64,000 nt of DNA from Pseudomonadota bacterium (GTDB lineage Bacteria; Pseudomonadota; Gammaproteobacteria; Burkholderiales; Methylophilaceae), in NCBI GenBank assembly GCA_020053735.1, contig JAGVMP010000011.1:62001-126000 (forward strand). The letters are read 5' to 3'. Each line of letters begins with the position of its first letter. Position 1 is the stretch's first letter. The notes below the pieces were generated by a model. It was not told the origin of the DNA. It did not search any database and saw only the letters and a program-made list of their open reading frames with translations. This document shows, one piece after another, positions 50,749-59,993 of this stretch. A program made the translations under genes and the position numbers.

Positions 50749-50773
50749 CAGCCCAGCAATGGGCTGATTTTTT
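50749..50773 (+). terminator. Rho-independent terminator after methyltransferase
   Basis: CAGCCCA-GCAA-TGGGCTG followed by A and six T. The stem is seven bases with a four-base loop. Confidence 0.8.
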
Positions 50774-50792
50774 ATTACGAAAGGAAATTTAA

Positions 50793-51005
50793 ATGACAAT
50801 TAGTAACGATATAATTTTAGAATTATTAACGAAAGCCAATGCTGATGCGCAGTCAGTCGTTATCAATTTACGTGAAGTTTATGGTCTCTCAGCACCATTA
50901 CTTAACTTGCTTATCGAGCGAGAATTAGCGGCTGCAGTGCATTTAAGCCAGCATCTCCATTCAATTTTAGAGTGTGCTAGATTAGAAAAAACTCTAAACC
51001 AATAA
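50793..51005 (+). CDS. Small hypothetical protein
   Basis: The 70-residue, mainly helical protein is not recognised. A good AAAGGAAA ribosome site lies upstream of ATG 50793. Its first five residues (MTISN) and their DNA resemble the start of the methyltransferase, which may reflect a small duplication of the leader. The gene is bounded by its own terminator and is thus very likely real. Confidence 0.6.
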   Translation: MTISNDIILELLTKANADAQSVVINLREVYGLSAPLLNLLIERELAAAVHLSQHLHSILECARLEKTLNQ

Positions 51006-51017
51006 ACTTCAAGCTAC

Positions 51018-51044
51018 AGCCCCACTTTACCGTGGGGCTTTTTT
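51018..51044 (+). terminator. Rho-independent terminator
   Basis: AGCCCCAC-TTTACC-GTGGGGCT followed by a T-run (51039-51044). It ends the transcript of the 70-residue protein gene and separates it from the convergent transfer operon. Confidence 0.88.
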
Positions 51045-51088
51045 GTTTACTGGCAGCTGGTGTGTATGCGTAAGTACCTGGCTATCAA

Positions 51089-51832
51089 TCACACAACATC
51101 ACAACAGCGTTGAATACCTATCAAGATGGCCAAGTGCAACGGGTAATACACATAAAATACCCACTTTAGCCTTGGTAATTTGAAGTGGATTTTTGAGACG
51201 ATAAAAACAATGGGGATGGCAGCAAACGCCCAATGATTGCCATTGATTAAAACCAAACTCGCCGTGGTTAGTATCCAAATCAATAATGTCCAAATTTTTT
51301 GCGTTTTGCAGTACGCCCAAACCACTAGCACGTAACCGACTGCGACGTAGTGACCTTCTACAAACAGGCTACCAAGCACAAATAATGCAACTGCCAACGC
51401 GCGAGTGACAATGATTGAATCAGCATTGTGATTGTGTATACTTTTATCGATTAAATACATGATGCAAGTAGCTAACCCTAAAGTGAACATGATATTCAGT
51501 GAGCCTAAACCACAATGATGAAATGCAAGGCTGTAAAATGGTGTGGCGACCAAACCTATGATAAACATGCGCATAATCACTCGGTGATAAATGTGACTTT
51601 CTAACGCATCGCATCTCGCTAGATTATAAGCCAGCACAAATCCAAACAATGGCATTGCTAGCCTACCCAAGTTATACATCCAAGCAAACTGTGCTTGAAA
51701 TAGAATTTTGTTGGCATGGTCTAAAGTCATGGCGATTAATGCCAGCCATTTCATCGCTTCAATTGATCCGCTTGATAGACTTAGCGTTGGTAAGTTGAAT
51801 GGAAGTTTTTCTGCTAGCTTGTGCGCCATCAT
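51089..51832 (-). CDS. traX: TraX-family membrane protein
   Basis: The 247-residue protein has about eight membrane helices. The blocks LIAMTLDHANKILFQ, NLGRLAMPLFGFVLAYN and FYVYYPLHLAIL match the TraX family. TraX of F acetylates pilin; in MOB-P elements the role is less clear. It overlaps the relaxase stop by four bases (ATGA) and ends the transfer operon. Confidence 0.85.
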   Translation of the reverse strand: MMAHKLAEKLPFNLPTLSLSSGSIEAMKWLALIAMTLDHANKILFQAQFAWMYNLGRLAMPLFGFVLAYNLARCDALESHIYHRVIMRMFIIGLVATPFYSLAFHHCGLGSLNIMFTLGLATCIMYLIDKSIHNHNADSIIVTRALAVALFVLGSLFVEGHYVAVGYVLVVWAYCKTQKIWTLLIWILTTASLVLINGNHWAFAAIPIVFIVSKIHFKLPRLKWVFYVYYPLHLAILIGIQRCCDVV

Positions 51833-52869
51833 TTTGTACGCGGTAATGACAACGCATCACCCTCAACGCTTTTATAGGTTTTAGGTGCATGCTGCGCGTT
51901 TTTATTCATGTTTGGTGCATTGACAAGCCTTATAGGCTGGTCTGACATAAATGCAATCACGTCTTTGGCTAATACACGGTCACTTTTAGCTTGCGAACTG
52001 GCCAGTGCATTCGCTATGTTCGCCCACGCTTGAATTTGTTGTGCATGATTGTTTAATCGTTTTTTTGCCTTAGCTATTTGTAGCTTACTTGGCTGAAGTA
52101 TGGAAGACTTGGACGGCATAATGCGTTGTGTCGCTTCAAGGTTTCTGGCTAATTGGTGTATTTGATATTGCTGCAAGGGCTGCTTCACAACTCCGCGCGT
52201 TTTACGTGGGGTAGCATTAGCGTCAACGCCTAGCTTGCGCAGATTTTCTGCAAAGCCTTCGCGCCAACGTTGTAAATCATTTTTGCGCGGGTTCAGCCGT
52301 TTGTCTTTTTTATGGATGGGTGACATCTTAATCACCACATGCACATGTGGATTATCCGTATCGGTATGCAGCGCAAAAAGATATTCATGCTTGCCACCAA
52401 ACTCTTCTTTTAAATATTCACGTACCGCCTCGTTTACTACCTCTGGTGGCGTGCCTTTCTTCATGGAAAACATGACATTCATAGTTTCGCACCGATAGCT
52501 TATTTCAGGAATATCTGCTGCCCAATCTTTTTTTACATCATTCACATCTGCCCTAGCATTCAGCAGCCGACCTTCGTGGTCTTCAAGCATTACTTTGCCA
52601 TTGCGTGAAATATAGTCCAAGTGATTGCGTATAGTGGCCATACCTTTACCCGCATTCTTCTTGCTGGTGATTTTAACCATGACCTCAGGTGATCGTTTTG
52701 TGGTACGGACGATTTGGGCGCGAATTTCGCCCGATTTATTGGGCAAGCGGATGGTTGTCCAAGACAACGGCTTGACGACCAGTTTTTTAAATTGCCTGAC
52801 GGGCGGATAGAATAGCTTGTCACCCCAATTCAGTAAAAAACCATCAATAAATACTTTGGGTTTAGCCAT
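51829..52869 (-). CDS. MOB-P-type relaxase
   Basis: The 346-residue protein resembles TraI/VirD2-like relaxases: a probable catalytic Tyr86 in RNHLDYISRNG and the histidine triad HTDTDNPHVHVVIK with His168, Asp170, His175 and His177. It should nick oriT and pilot the DNA to VirD4. It is shorter than RP4 TraI because no long C-terminal primase or helicase part is present. The MobC gene precedes it by 36 bases. The N-terminal 35 residues are lysine-rich. Confidence 0.85.
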   Translation of the reverse strand: MAKPKVFIDGFLLNWGDKLFYPPVRQFKKLVVKPLSWTTIRLPNKSGEIRAQIVRTTKRSPEVMVKITSKKNAGKGMATIRNHLDYISRNGKVMLEDHEGRLLNARADVNDVKKDWAADIPEISYRCETMNVMFSMKKGTPPEVVNEAVREYLKEEFGGKHEYLFALHTDTDNPHVHVVIKMSPIHKKDKRLNPRKNDLQRWREGFAENLRKLGVDANATPRKTRGVVKQPLQQYQIHQLARNLEATQRIMPSKSSILQPSKLQIAKAKKRLNNHAQQIQAWANIANALASSQAKSDRVLAKDVIAFMSDQPIRLVNAPNMNKNAQHAPKTYKSVEGDALSLPRTK

Positions 52870-52905
52870 GCTTAAGACTTGGTCATACCTGAAATTTGAC
52901 CATGC

Positions 52906-53448
52906 TTACCAGCGCTCGATATTGTGGCTGGCAATCGCTCTGAGTGCTTGCTTCTCTGCATCCAGATTTTGCATTAGTAGCTGCAACGTTAGCATCAAAT
53001 CAACTTGAGTGGGATGTAGCTCATGGCTATTCAATGCGCGCGCCACTTGATTTAAGTTATGGCCTAGCATTCTGACTTGATACAAGCGTTCGTCCAGTTT
53101 ATCGAGTTCAAACACCGTCAGCGGTGTATGTTGAATAAACTGATAGCGCACCAAAGTCACCAACCATTTTGCGGGGCTAAACCCCGTCTGCTGAGCGTGT
53201 TCAATCAGCTTGTCATATTCTTGTGTGGTCAGCCGAATTTCGACACGATGTTTGGCTTGGCTGTTTTTTGGTGCCGGCAATACGCCTTTAGGTATATTTA
53301 ATAGGTGCGCTAAGTCTGTGCCACCTGTTAATAGTTTGCTGATGAGCTGGCGTAAAGCCTCGCTGGAACTCATGCCAGATTGCAAACAATACTGCTCCCA
53401 GTCCTGCTTTAATGCCGTTCTAAACATGATGCGACCAACTAAAGGCAT
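52906..53448 (-). CDS. mobC: MobC-like relaxosome accessory protein
   Basis: The 180-residue protein has a probable ribbon-helix-helix start (HRVEIRLTTQEYDKLIEHAQ, from residue 67) and the MobC signature RMLGHNLNQVARALN near residue 130. It should bind oriT and help the relaxase to open the strand. Its start overlaps the previous stop by one base. The N-terminal 60 residues are not recognised. Confidence 0.82.
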   Translation of the reverse strand: MPLVGRIMFRTALKQDWEQYCLQSGMSSSEALRQLISKLLTGGTDLAHLLNIPKGVLPAPKNSQAKHRVEIRLTTQEYDKLIEHAQQTGFSPAKWLVTLVRYQFIQHTPLTVFELDKLDERLYQVRMLGHNLNQVARALNSHELHPTQVDLMLTLQLLMQNLDAEKQALRAIASHNIERW

Positions 53449-53702
53449 TATCTACCACGCGACATTTGCGGCTGAGTATGGTCTTGACGACGCTGTGGTT
53501 GATTGATTGCTACCGATTGATCCTTTGACGTGGCTTTAGCGTCATACACTTTGGGATTGGGTACTTCAACACCCATGGTTTGTAGCTTTCTGACAGTAAG
53601 CGCGGAGCGCTGTTTTATGGCTTCAATGGTTTTGGGGTCAGCGCCTTTAGCTTTGGCGGTAGCAATCATCGCAACTTCTGCCGCTGTTGTTGGTAGAGCC
53701 AT
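53448..53702 (-). CDS. Small hypothetical conjugation-operon protein
   Basis: The 84-residue protein begins MALPTTAAEVAMIATAKAKG and ends in a polar Gln-rich tail. The AAGGAG site with proper spacing favours the third of three consecutive ATG codons (53702). No family recognised. Its place between the KfrB-like and MobC genes suggests a transfer-related role. Confidence 0.6.
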   Translation of the reverse strand: MALPTTAAEVAMIATAKAKGADPKTIEAIKQRSALTVRKLQTMGVEVPNPKVYDAKATSKDQSVAINQPQRRQDHTQPQMSRGR

Positions 53703-53788
53703 CATCATCTCCTTATTTATTGAATGAACAGCTGACCATGTTTGGTCATCAGCAAGGCCAGCTTGATGTATCATCATCGAAGCCATAA

Positions 53789-54331
53789 TTAACGCTTAGC
53801 CGATGGCTTAGGTTCGGGCTTGTTTTCAGGCGTTTTAGCGTCTTTTGCGGCGGCCTTCTCTGCCTTAATATTTTGGCGGATGTCTTGATTGCGCGTCCAT
53901 GAGCGCTCGGCTAACGCATCCAATGATTTTTCCATTTCAGGCATGCCTAACTCTTTGGCGGATTTTTTAAGTCCCGCCACCACACGCTCCAAGTCATCTT
54001 TGGCACGACTAAACGGAAATACTGTTGCATCGTCAGTGGCTTTGCCTTGTTTGTCTTGATAATAAATCGCGACATCGGGGCGGCGTAACTTCTCTACCGT
54101 TTGTTTAAACTCATCACTGATAAAATATAGTTTAGATTTATCATGCGCAATCACCGAATTTTTACCGATTTCTTGCAATACATGATTGTCGATAATCGCA
54201 ATATCGCCTTTATACACACCGCCTGCTTTGGGCGAATAGACCTGCGTGCCTTGCCCGTACACCAAAGCGGCATTCATTTTGACGCTTTCATTGATCGTAT
54301 TATTTGTAGATACTGCTGCCTTTGTCGCCAT
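53789..54331 (-). CDS. KfrB-domain-like protein
   Basis: The 180-residue protein has a segment GGVYKGDIAIIDNHVLQEIGKNSVIAHDKSKL that matches the KfrB fold of IncP plasmids in layout, followed by a polar coiled-coil-like C-terminus rich in Lys, Glu and Ala. KfrB-type proteins are linked to plasmid partition or stability. AGGAG eight bases before ATG 54331 decides the start; the longer frame to 54379 lacks a site. The gene is in the transfer operon upstream of MobC. Confidence 0.62.
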   Translation of the reverse strand: MATKAAVSTNNTINESVKMNAALVYGQGTQVYSPKAGGVYKGDIAIIDNHVLQEIGKNSVIAHDKSKLYFISDEFKQTVEKLRRPDVAIYYQDKQGKATDDATVFPFSRAKDDLERVVAGLKKSAKELGMPEMEKSLDALAERSWTRNQDIRQNIKAEKAAAKDAKTPENKPEPKPSAKR

Positions 54332-54427
54332 TTGATTTCTCCTGTTTTGTAAAAAATGTGCTGATTGATATTGCGCCATTGATGACCATCAGCTCTTAAG
54401 CCTTCAATTCGTGGGATACTTTATTTA

Positions 54428-56539
54428 TTACGCCTCACCATCCATGTCAGCAAACGCTGTTTCCATACGACGATATGCAGTTTGCGTATCTAAACCACCG
54501 TCGTTTTCTAAATAGCTAGCCTGGTCTAAGGTATCCAGCATCGATAGTTGCTCTCTGGTCACACCCATATTGACCAGCGCTGCATAGACATAATCTTGCA
54601 CTGCCTCCTCGTCCAATGGGTCTTTGGCAGGCGGCAATTCGATTTTGTCGTAAAGGTCTAAATATTCGGCAGTGATGGGCGGCTTGAGTGCGTAAGCATC
54701 CAAGTCCATTTCGTTCACATCGATTGCGCGTAATCGGCTGCTGACTTTACCCACAAACAGCGCAATATCAATCGGCTTCAGCATGGGTGCTGGTAACAGC
54801 CTGTGCACAAACTCAGGGTCGTCAAAATAACGAATTTTGTCGCAAAGGATGGGTTTCATGTTTTCTAGAAAGATGATTTCTTTCCATTGACCGATCTCTT
54901 TCACTTCTTGTGGCAAAAGCAAGGCACGACGTTGGTCGGAAGTGTTGTCAGAGCCTCCGCCATTTTTGCTAAAGCCTTTAGGACGGCTGTTACTGGTGCT
55001 TTTTTCTGTGAAATAGCCCAAACTTTCCGAAACTTCGTTGGCATCTTTTTGATCACGCGGCGCATACACAATATGCATGGCGTGGTTGGTAATTAATGTT
55101 CTCGCATCGTCTTTGCCATAACTGGTCGCAGATTCTAATTGCGCGGTGCTTTGTATAATCGGTAACAGACGCAAGTTGTAACCTGCAATATGGCCTACTG
55201 ACTTTGCAATAATGTTCACCACGCCAATACTGGTGAATTCATCCATGAGTAATAAACATTGATATTTCAGTACAGATGGATTTTTTTGTGGCAGTTCTTT
55301 GGTGTTGAGATTGACTAACTGGCTAAACAACAAATTAACAATGAGTTTGGCATCGTCTAATTTATTCGGCGTAATGCCAATGTAAATGGACATTTTCTGC
55401 TTGCGCACATCGCGCACATCAAAATCACAGGCACTGGTGGCCGCATCCACAATCGGGTTACGCCACGGCAATAGCGGCGCATTAAAGGTGCTTAAAATAT
55501 CCGACAACACATTGTCACTGGCATTGAGGAAGGTAGTGAATGCGCCACGGCATTCGCTGCTTAACCAGTCATACGGCATAATGCGCTCGGTGAAATATTT
55601 TTTAATCGGCAAGCCTGAATCACGTCCGGAGGTTTGGCGCAGTATTTCACCCATGGTGACAGGGTAATCGGGTAGCGCTGAATCAGCGCCATCCTCTTCA
55701 CGTTGGTCACGCAATTCGCATAAAAACAGCACCACCGCTAAAAACAAATTGCGCGCATTATCGTTCCAGAACGCCTCTTTGCCACCACTCGGCCAAATGG
55801 CATTGCTCATGGTGATGACATCGCCTACCCGAAATGCGCCCTTGCTAATGGCACTTAGAAAGTTGTAACGGTGTGAGCGTGGCGCAGGTTCGCCATTAGC
55901 ATCAACATCCTCAGCAAACGGGTTAAACAAATACACATTTTGCTTGAGGACATCTCGGCGATAGCCTGCCGTGATGTCAAAATTCTCTTGTTTGATGTCA
56001 AGTACGCATACCGATTCTTCGTAGCTAAGTAGATTGGGAATGACTACCCCTACGCCTTTACCACTACGTGTGGGTGCAGCCAGTAGCACAAATTGCTGCC
56101 CTGGAAAGCGTAAGGTCTTCCCACAGTACTTACCAACAACGATTCCTGTATTGCCAAACAGACCCGATTTGCTGACTTCGGCAAAATTTGCCCAGCGTGC
56201 GCTGCCATGCAAGGCTCTTTTTTCGTGTAGGGCTAAAGCAATCAATAGTGGCAACACCAAATAAACCATCCCCAAGCTGGTAATCGCTGCTAAGGCGATG
56301 CGCTTACCACCACCGACCAACTCACCATGTTGCCAAGCAGTAAAATAATCTGGCCATGCCCAAAAACACACTTTTATGCCATAAGTCATTGGGTTGTATT
56401 TAAAACTGAGCAATACCAATACACCACTCAGCAGCATCACGAGCGGGATTGCAGCCGCAACCAGCAGTAAAATGCCCATCACCTTAAACAAGGCTTGGTT
56501 TTGCTTGTAGGCAGATTGAAGAGGCTTCATCATGCTCAC
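54428..56539 (-). CDS. virD4: VirD4/TraG-type coupling protein
   Basis: The 703-residue protein has two N-terminal membrane segments (about 18-45 and 85-105), Walker A APTRSGKGVG near residue 163 and Walker B LLLMDEF near 425. It should link the relaxosome to the type IV channel and drive DNA transfer using ATP. A GTG at 56539 or ATG at 56533/56530 are possible starts with no clear ribosome site. Downstream of the VirB7-like lipoprotein gene by 14 bases. Confidence 0.9.
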   Translation of the reverse strand: MSMMKPLQSAYKQNQALFKVMGILLLVAAAIPLVMLLSGVLVLLSFKYNPMTYGIKVCFWAWPDYFTAWQHGELVGGGKRIALAAITSLGMVYLVLPLLIALALHEKRALHGSARWANFAEVSKSGLFGNTGIVVGKYCGKTLRFPGQQFVLLAAPTRSGKGVGVVIPNLLSYEESVCVLDIKQENFDITAGYRRDVLKQNVYLFNPFAEDVDANGEPAPRSHRYNFLSAISKGAFRVGDVITMSNAIWPSGGKEAFWNDNARNLFLAVVLFLCELRDQREEDGADSALPDYPVTMGEILRQTSGRDSGLPIKKYFTERIMPYDWLSSECRGAFTTFLNASDNVLSDILSTFNAPLLPWRNPIVDAATSACDFDVRDVRKQKMSIYIGITPNKLDDAKLIVNLLFSQLVNLNTKELPQKNPSVLKYQCLLLMDEFTSIGVVNIIAKSVGHIAGYNLRLLPIIQSTAQLESATSYGKDDARTLITNHAMHIVYAPRDQKDANEVSESLGYFTEKSTSNSRPKGFSKNGGGSDNTSDQRRALLLPQEVKEIGQWKEIIFLENMKPILCDKIRYFDDPEFVHRLLPAPMLKPIDIALFVGKVSSRLRAIDVNEMDLDAYALKPPITAEYLDLYDKIELPPAKDPLDEEAVQDYVYAALVNMGVTREQLSMLDTLDQASYLENDGGLDTQTAYRRMETAFADMDGEA

Positions 56540-56553
56540 AATTTAGTTGTGCT

Positions 56554-56715
56554 TTAGTGGTTCTTGATGAGAGCTGGTATCGTGGTCGTATCACGGTTAA
56601 TCGGCACACGCTTTGCGCCATCAGGCACAATCAATTTATTAGTATTGCTGCACCCTGCGAACATCAGCGCACTCATCAAGGCAATAGTGAATGGTTTTTT
56701 GTTGAAGTTGATCAT
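56554..56715 (-). CDS. VirB7-like small lipoprotein
   Basis: This 53-residue gene is short but well supported. It starts MINFNKKPFTIALMSALMF and has a lipobox FAGC (Cys 22), then a short polar mature part (KRVPINRDT). AAGGAA lies six bases upstream of ATG 56715. A small lipoprotein within a VirB operon is expected to be VirB7, which stabilises VirB9 and VirB10 in the outer-membrane core complex. The position between virB11 and virD4 is unusual. Confidence 0.7.
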   Translation of the reverse strand: MINFNKKPFTIALMSALMFAGCSNTNKLIVPDGAKRVPINRDTTTIPALIKNH

Positions 56716-56733
56716 ATAAATTCCTTGTTTGCT

Positions 56734-57885
56734 TTATGTTTCAAAGGCGAGGTTTAGTTTTTGGAAAGGGTTGTAGTAAATAGCGGTCATTTTGTATTCA
56801 GTACCGATTTGTACTTCGTTTTCTACTTGATCGTCATCGAGAATCGCTCTTTCCTCTAAATGCGCAATGACATCGACAGCACTTAACAATAAGCGTTTAA
56901 TCGCCACATCTTGATAAGCAATCGATTCGGGGTGTTCTTTGACCATAAAAACAAAGCGTGCGATGGCTTCTGTCGGCGAGCCTGCATGCCAACTGGTGAT
57001 GCTGCCACCATGGCCACTCAGCAACAATTTCAGGTAATCGTAACTTTCAGCGCCACGTAATTCAGCCAGCAACACACGGTCTGGATTCATGCGCATTGTG
57101 CTGTGAATTAAATCGGAAGGCGTGACTTTGGCTTGCCCTTGGCCGCCTTTGCTATAAGTTAAATGCACCACGTACTCATGATTCGGCAGAAACAATTCTC
57201 GCGCATCTTCAATGGTAATAATCGATTCGTGTTGCGGAATAAACTGGCATAGCATTTTAGAAAACGTGGTTTTACCTGAACCAGTTTCACCAACAATGCC
57301 GATGGTTTTGTCGGCTTTCACACTATCCATAAAAAACTGATCAAATAATTGATTCTCGAGCAGATTGATTAAGTGAATATCTTTTTTACTAAGCAATCGC
57401 ATCGCTTGCGCAACCTCCTCTTTAGCCAATGACAATTCACGCGGGCGTAGCCATACCGTTTCAGAAAACACCCCATCCGCTTTGTATTCGGTCATGGTTT
57501 TAGTCATCTGCATGGGCTTGCGGATCGATAAATTGACCAAGCCTTTTTGCACCACTGGTGGCAGCACCACTTGAATACGTTCATCGTTCGGTAAATTGGC
57601 CGATAATATGGGCGTAGCTTTGCTGACGCCTTGATTGCTATAGTTACCAACTGCCGCCGCAATTTGCTGTAAATATTCAAGGCTGAGTGCGGGAACGCTT
57701 ATTTTTTGACGACCTTTGTGATTTTTGAGAATAAGCTCATGAGGCTTGTTTACAAAAATATCGGTCACATGGTCTTGGTTTAAATAGCGTTCAATCGGCG
57801 CAAGCAGCAAACGCAGACTTTCGTCGCCTTTGATGTTGCTGGCATTAGTATTACTTTGTGCGGACAATGTGCTGTCATCAGGCAC
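56734..57885 (-). CDS. virB11: VirB11-type ATPase
   Basis: The 383-residue protein is a traffic ATPase with Walker A GIVGETGSGKTT near residue 195, an Asp box TIEDARELF, Walker B-like LLAELRGAES and a His box GHGGSITSWHAG. It should power pilus assembly and DNA passage at the inner face of the channel. Starts two bases after virB10. Confidence 0.92.
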   Translation of the reverse strand: MPDDSTLSAQSNTNASNIKGDESLRLLLAPIERYLNQDHVTDIFVNKPHELILKNHKGRQKISVPALSLEYLQQIAAAVGNYSNQGVSKATPILSANLPNDERIQVVLPPVVQKGLVNLSIRKPMQMTKTMTEYKADGVFSETVWLRPRELSLAKEEVAQAMRLLSKKDIHLINLLENQLFDQFFMDSVKADKTIGIVGETGSGKTTFSKMLCQFIPQHESIITIEDARELFLPNHEYVVHLTYSKGGQGQAKVTPSDLIHSTMRMNPDRVLLAELRGAESYDYLKLLLSGHGGSITSWHAGSPTEAIARFVFMVKEHPESIAYQDVAIKRLLLSAVDVIAHLEERAILDDDQVENEVQIGTEYKMTAIYYNPFQKLNLAFET

Positions 57886-57887
57886 GA

Positions 57888-59102
57888 TTATTTGCCCTCA
57901 TTGATTGTTAAGGCATACACATCAGAAAAATCTAAATCACGCGCCACCACAATGGCAATGCGTTCACCCTGATTTTTAGTGAGTGTGGGCGTCAGGTTAA
58001 TTGATTGTTTGAGTATTTGACTAGCCACATCCTCACCTGACCTTTGCGCACCCGGAAAAGCAATGGTTGTTCCACTTCCGCTGCTATTTTTTGCAGTTTC
58101 ATACGCGACTAAGTCTTTAAAAGTAGACAGCAAAATGGCTGCACCTACACGCTCCAGCCAATGCTTATCGACATCGCCATCAAAACCGCTACGGCCAAGC
58201 GCATCTGTTCCCAAGGAGTTAATATCAATGACCACGCCTTCAGGCGTTTTAATACGTTCCCACAATACGGCCAGCCGAGCATCACCTTGCTTTAAGCCAG
58301 TATATTCACCCGTCAGCAACGAACCACGCTCGACCAATACCACCTTGCCATTGTCAGAGTAGCTATTACTGCTGGTAGTACACGTCACTAAGCCTGGGTT
58401 CGATGAATTGATGGCTGACTCCAGTACACAATCAAATGTATTGCCTTTGGCCAAAATATAATTCCGATTACCGAGCAATCGCGCTTTAGCTTTAGGGGTT
58501 GCAGTTGGCACAAATTGCAGACCGTTAGCGCGCGTCTCGTTTAGTGCAGTTTTATTGGGCTGTGCATAGGCATCCGTATTACTGATTGAGCCAGTATTGC
58601 CTATAGATGTGTCATTAGTTAAAGAAGCGGCACCTTGTGTCATAACAATCGACGCATCGTAGCGACTGTTCTTGCGCGTAGCAGTGACAGCTGGCATACC
58701 AGTTTTAGCTGCGGCAGTTTGGTCACTGATAACAGGAATTGGCGTTGCGACCGAGCTTTCTGTGTCAGGGATTAGTGTTGCTGCAGGTATATTGGACTGT
58801 TGACCAACAGGTGCAATATGGATGGGATCACCCTCCGCACCTAATGATCGTGTCTTATTTTCGATCACTACTTTTTGCGATTTCTTGTCGTTTTTCTGTA
58901 CGGCTTGATGCGCTTTTAACTTGCTATAGCCTACATATAGTGTGCCAGTAAATATGAGCGGCACGACCAGTATCAGCAACATACCTAGCCAGTTTCGTTG
59001 AGGCTTGTAAATTGCCTGAATATCTGTTTTGTGCGAGGCAGCTTGTTCGGCTTCTACTGGCGGAATAGTGATTTTTGGCGCGTTGATTTGATTCGTTGTC
59101 AT
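57888..59102 (-). CDS. virB10: VirB10-type channel protein
   Basis: The 404-residue protein has a cytoplasmic N-terminus, one membrane helix (about 38-57), a long Ser/Thr/Pro/Ala linker and a C-terminal TrbI/VirB10 domain: LAKGNTFDCVLESAINSSNPG, ERGSLLTGEYT, GFDGDVDKHWLERVGAAIL. It spans both membranes and senses ATP use in the channel. It lies three bases after virB9. Confidence 0.92.
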   Translation of the reverse strand: MTTNQINAPKITIPPVEAEQAASHKTDIQAIYKPQRNWLGMLLILVVPLIFTGTLYVGYSKLKAHQAVQKNDKKSQKVVIENKTRSLGAEGDPIHIAPVGQQSNIPAATLIPDTESSVATPIPVISDQTAAAKTGMPAVTATRKNSRYDASIVMTQGAASLTNDTSIGNTGSISNTDAYAQPNKTALNETRANGLQFVPTATPKAKARLLGNRNYILAKGNTFDCVLESAINSSNPGLVTCTTSSNSYSDNGKVVLVERGSLLTGEYTGLKQGDARLAVLWERIKTPEGVVIDINSLGTDALGRSGFDGDVDKHWLERVGAAILLSTFKDLVAYETAKNSSGSGTTIAFPGAQRSGEDVASQILKQSINLTPTLTKNQGERIAIVVARDLDFSDVYALTINEGK

Positions 59103-59105
59103 GAC

Positions 59106-59993
59106 TTACTCCAACAGTTTGCGCGACACATTGGGAATAGCCGTGCCATGTAGCGGACTGCCTCCATCAATGTCGTAAGCGTCATTCCAAATACCCACCA
59201 CTTGCTGACTTAAGCGCAACACATACTGTTTAGCGACCCCATGAATGACGAGAATGTCTTTGTTATCGCCTTCCATATGCGTGTTGACCATGCTTTCTTG
59301 ACTAATTATTTCATGGCGAGTGATTCCATTACTGGTGATTTCATTATTAGTGCTTCCGTTACCAGCGACAGTCACTTTGAATACCGCAGGAATTTCACGA
59401 TGATTGGGGAGATACAAGTAAGTAAAATTGCCATCATCCCAAGCGGCTTTAGGCGCAATGCCTTCAGACTGTGGCATCACCTGCATGCTGTAATGGGTGT
59501 TTTTGACAGGTGGTGGTAGCGCTTGTAATACTTTAATTTGCGCAAGTTCCACTTGCGCCATTTGTTGCTTTATTTCAGTAGGTGTCAGTGGCTCATTTTC
59601 ATAGTTAAATGCGACATGCCATGTGCCTTTATCGGCAGCACGGTGACTTAAGACGCGTAAATCAAATACATAACTACGCTTATCCGTTTTAACGGTCAGA
59701 TTGCAGTTGTGGGCATTCTTTTTAGGCTTAAGCAGGATGAAATTGCTGCCCACATTGGCAGAAACAATCCAGTTGTCGCCGTCGCCACCTCCTACACCGT
59801 CTTTGACAATATGCTCATCTGCCGCTAAATCAATATGCGTCACAAAACCATGCTTTGCTTTAATCAGGGTGGTTGTATGTTTGTCATAAGCAATCCGCTG
59901 GACTGTTGTATCTGCTACTTCTGCAAAAACTGGCGCGTTTGCAATTAGCAAGCCAAAAGCAAGCACCCATGTTGAACGAACGATTAATTTCAT
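59106..59993 (-). CDS. virB9: VirB9-type outer-membrane core protein
   Basis: The 295-residue protein has a signal peptide (to about PVFAE), the N-terminal VirB9/CagX domain (ANVGSNFILLKPKKNAHNCN) and the C-terminal WDDGNFTYLYLPNHREIP region. It forms the outer-membrane complex with VirB7 and VirB10. The start overlaps virB8 by ATGA. Confidence 0.9.
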   Translation of the reverse strand: MKLIVRSTWVLAFGLLIANAPVFAEVADTTVQRIAYDKHTTTLIKAKHGFVTHIDLAADEHIVKDGVGGGDGDNWIVSANVGSNFILLKPKKNAHNCNLTVKTDKRSYVFDLRVLSHRAADKGTWHVAFNYENEPLTPTEIKQQMAQVELAQIKVLQALPPPVKNTHYSMQVMPQSEGIAPKAAWDDGNFTYLYLPNHREIPAVFKVTVAGNGSTNNEITSNGITRHEIISQESMVNTHMEGDNKDILVIHGVAKQYVLRLSQQVVGIWNDAYDIDGGSPLHGTAIPNVSRKLLE

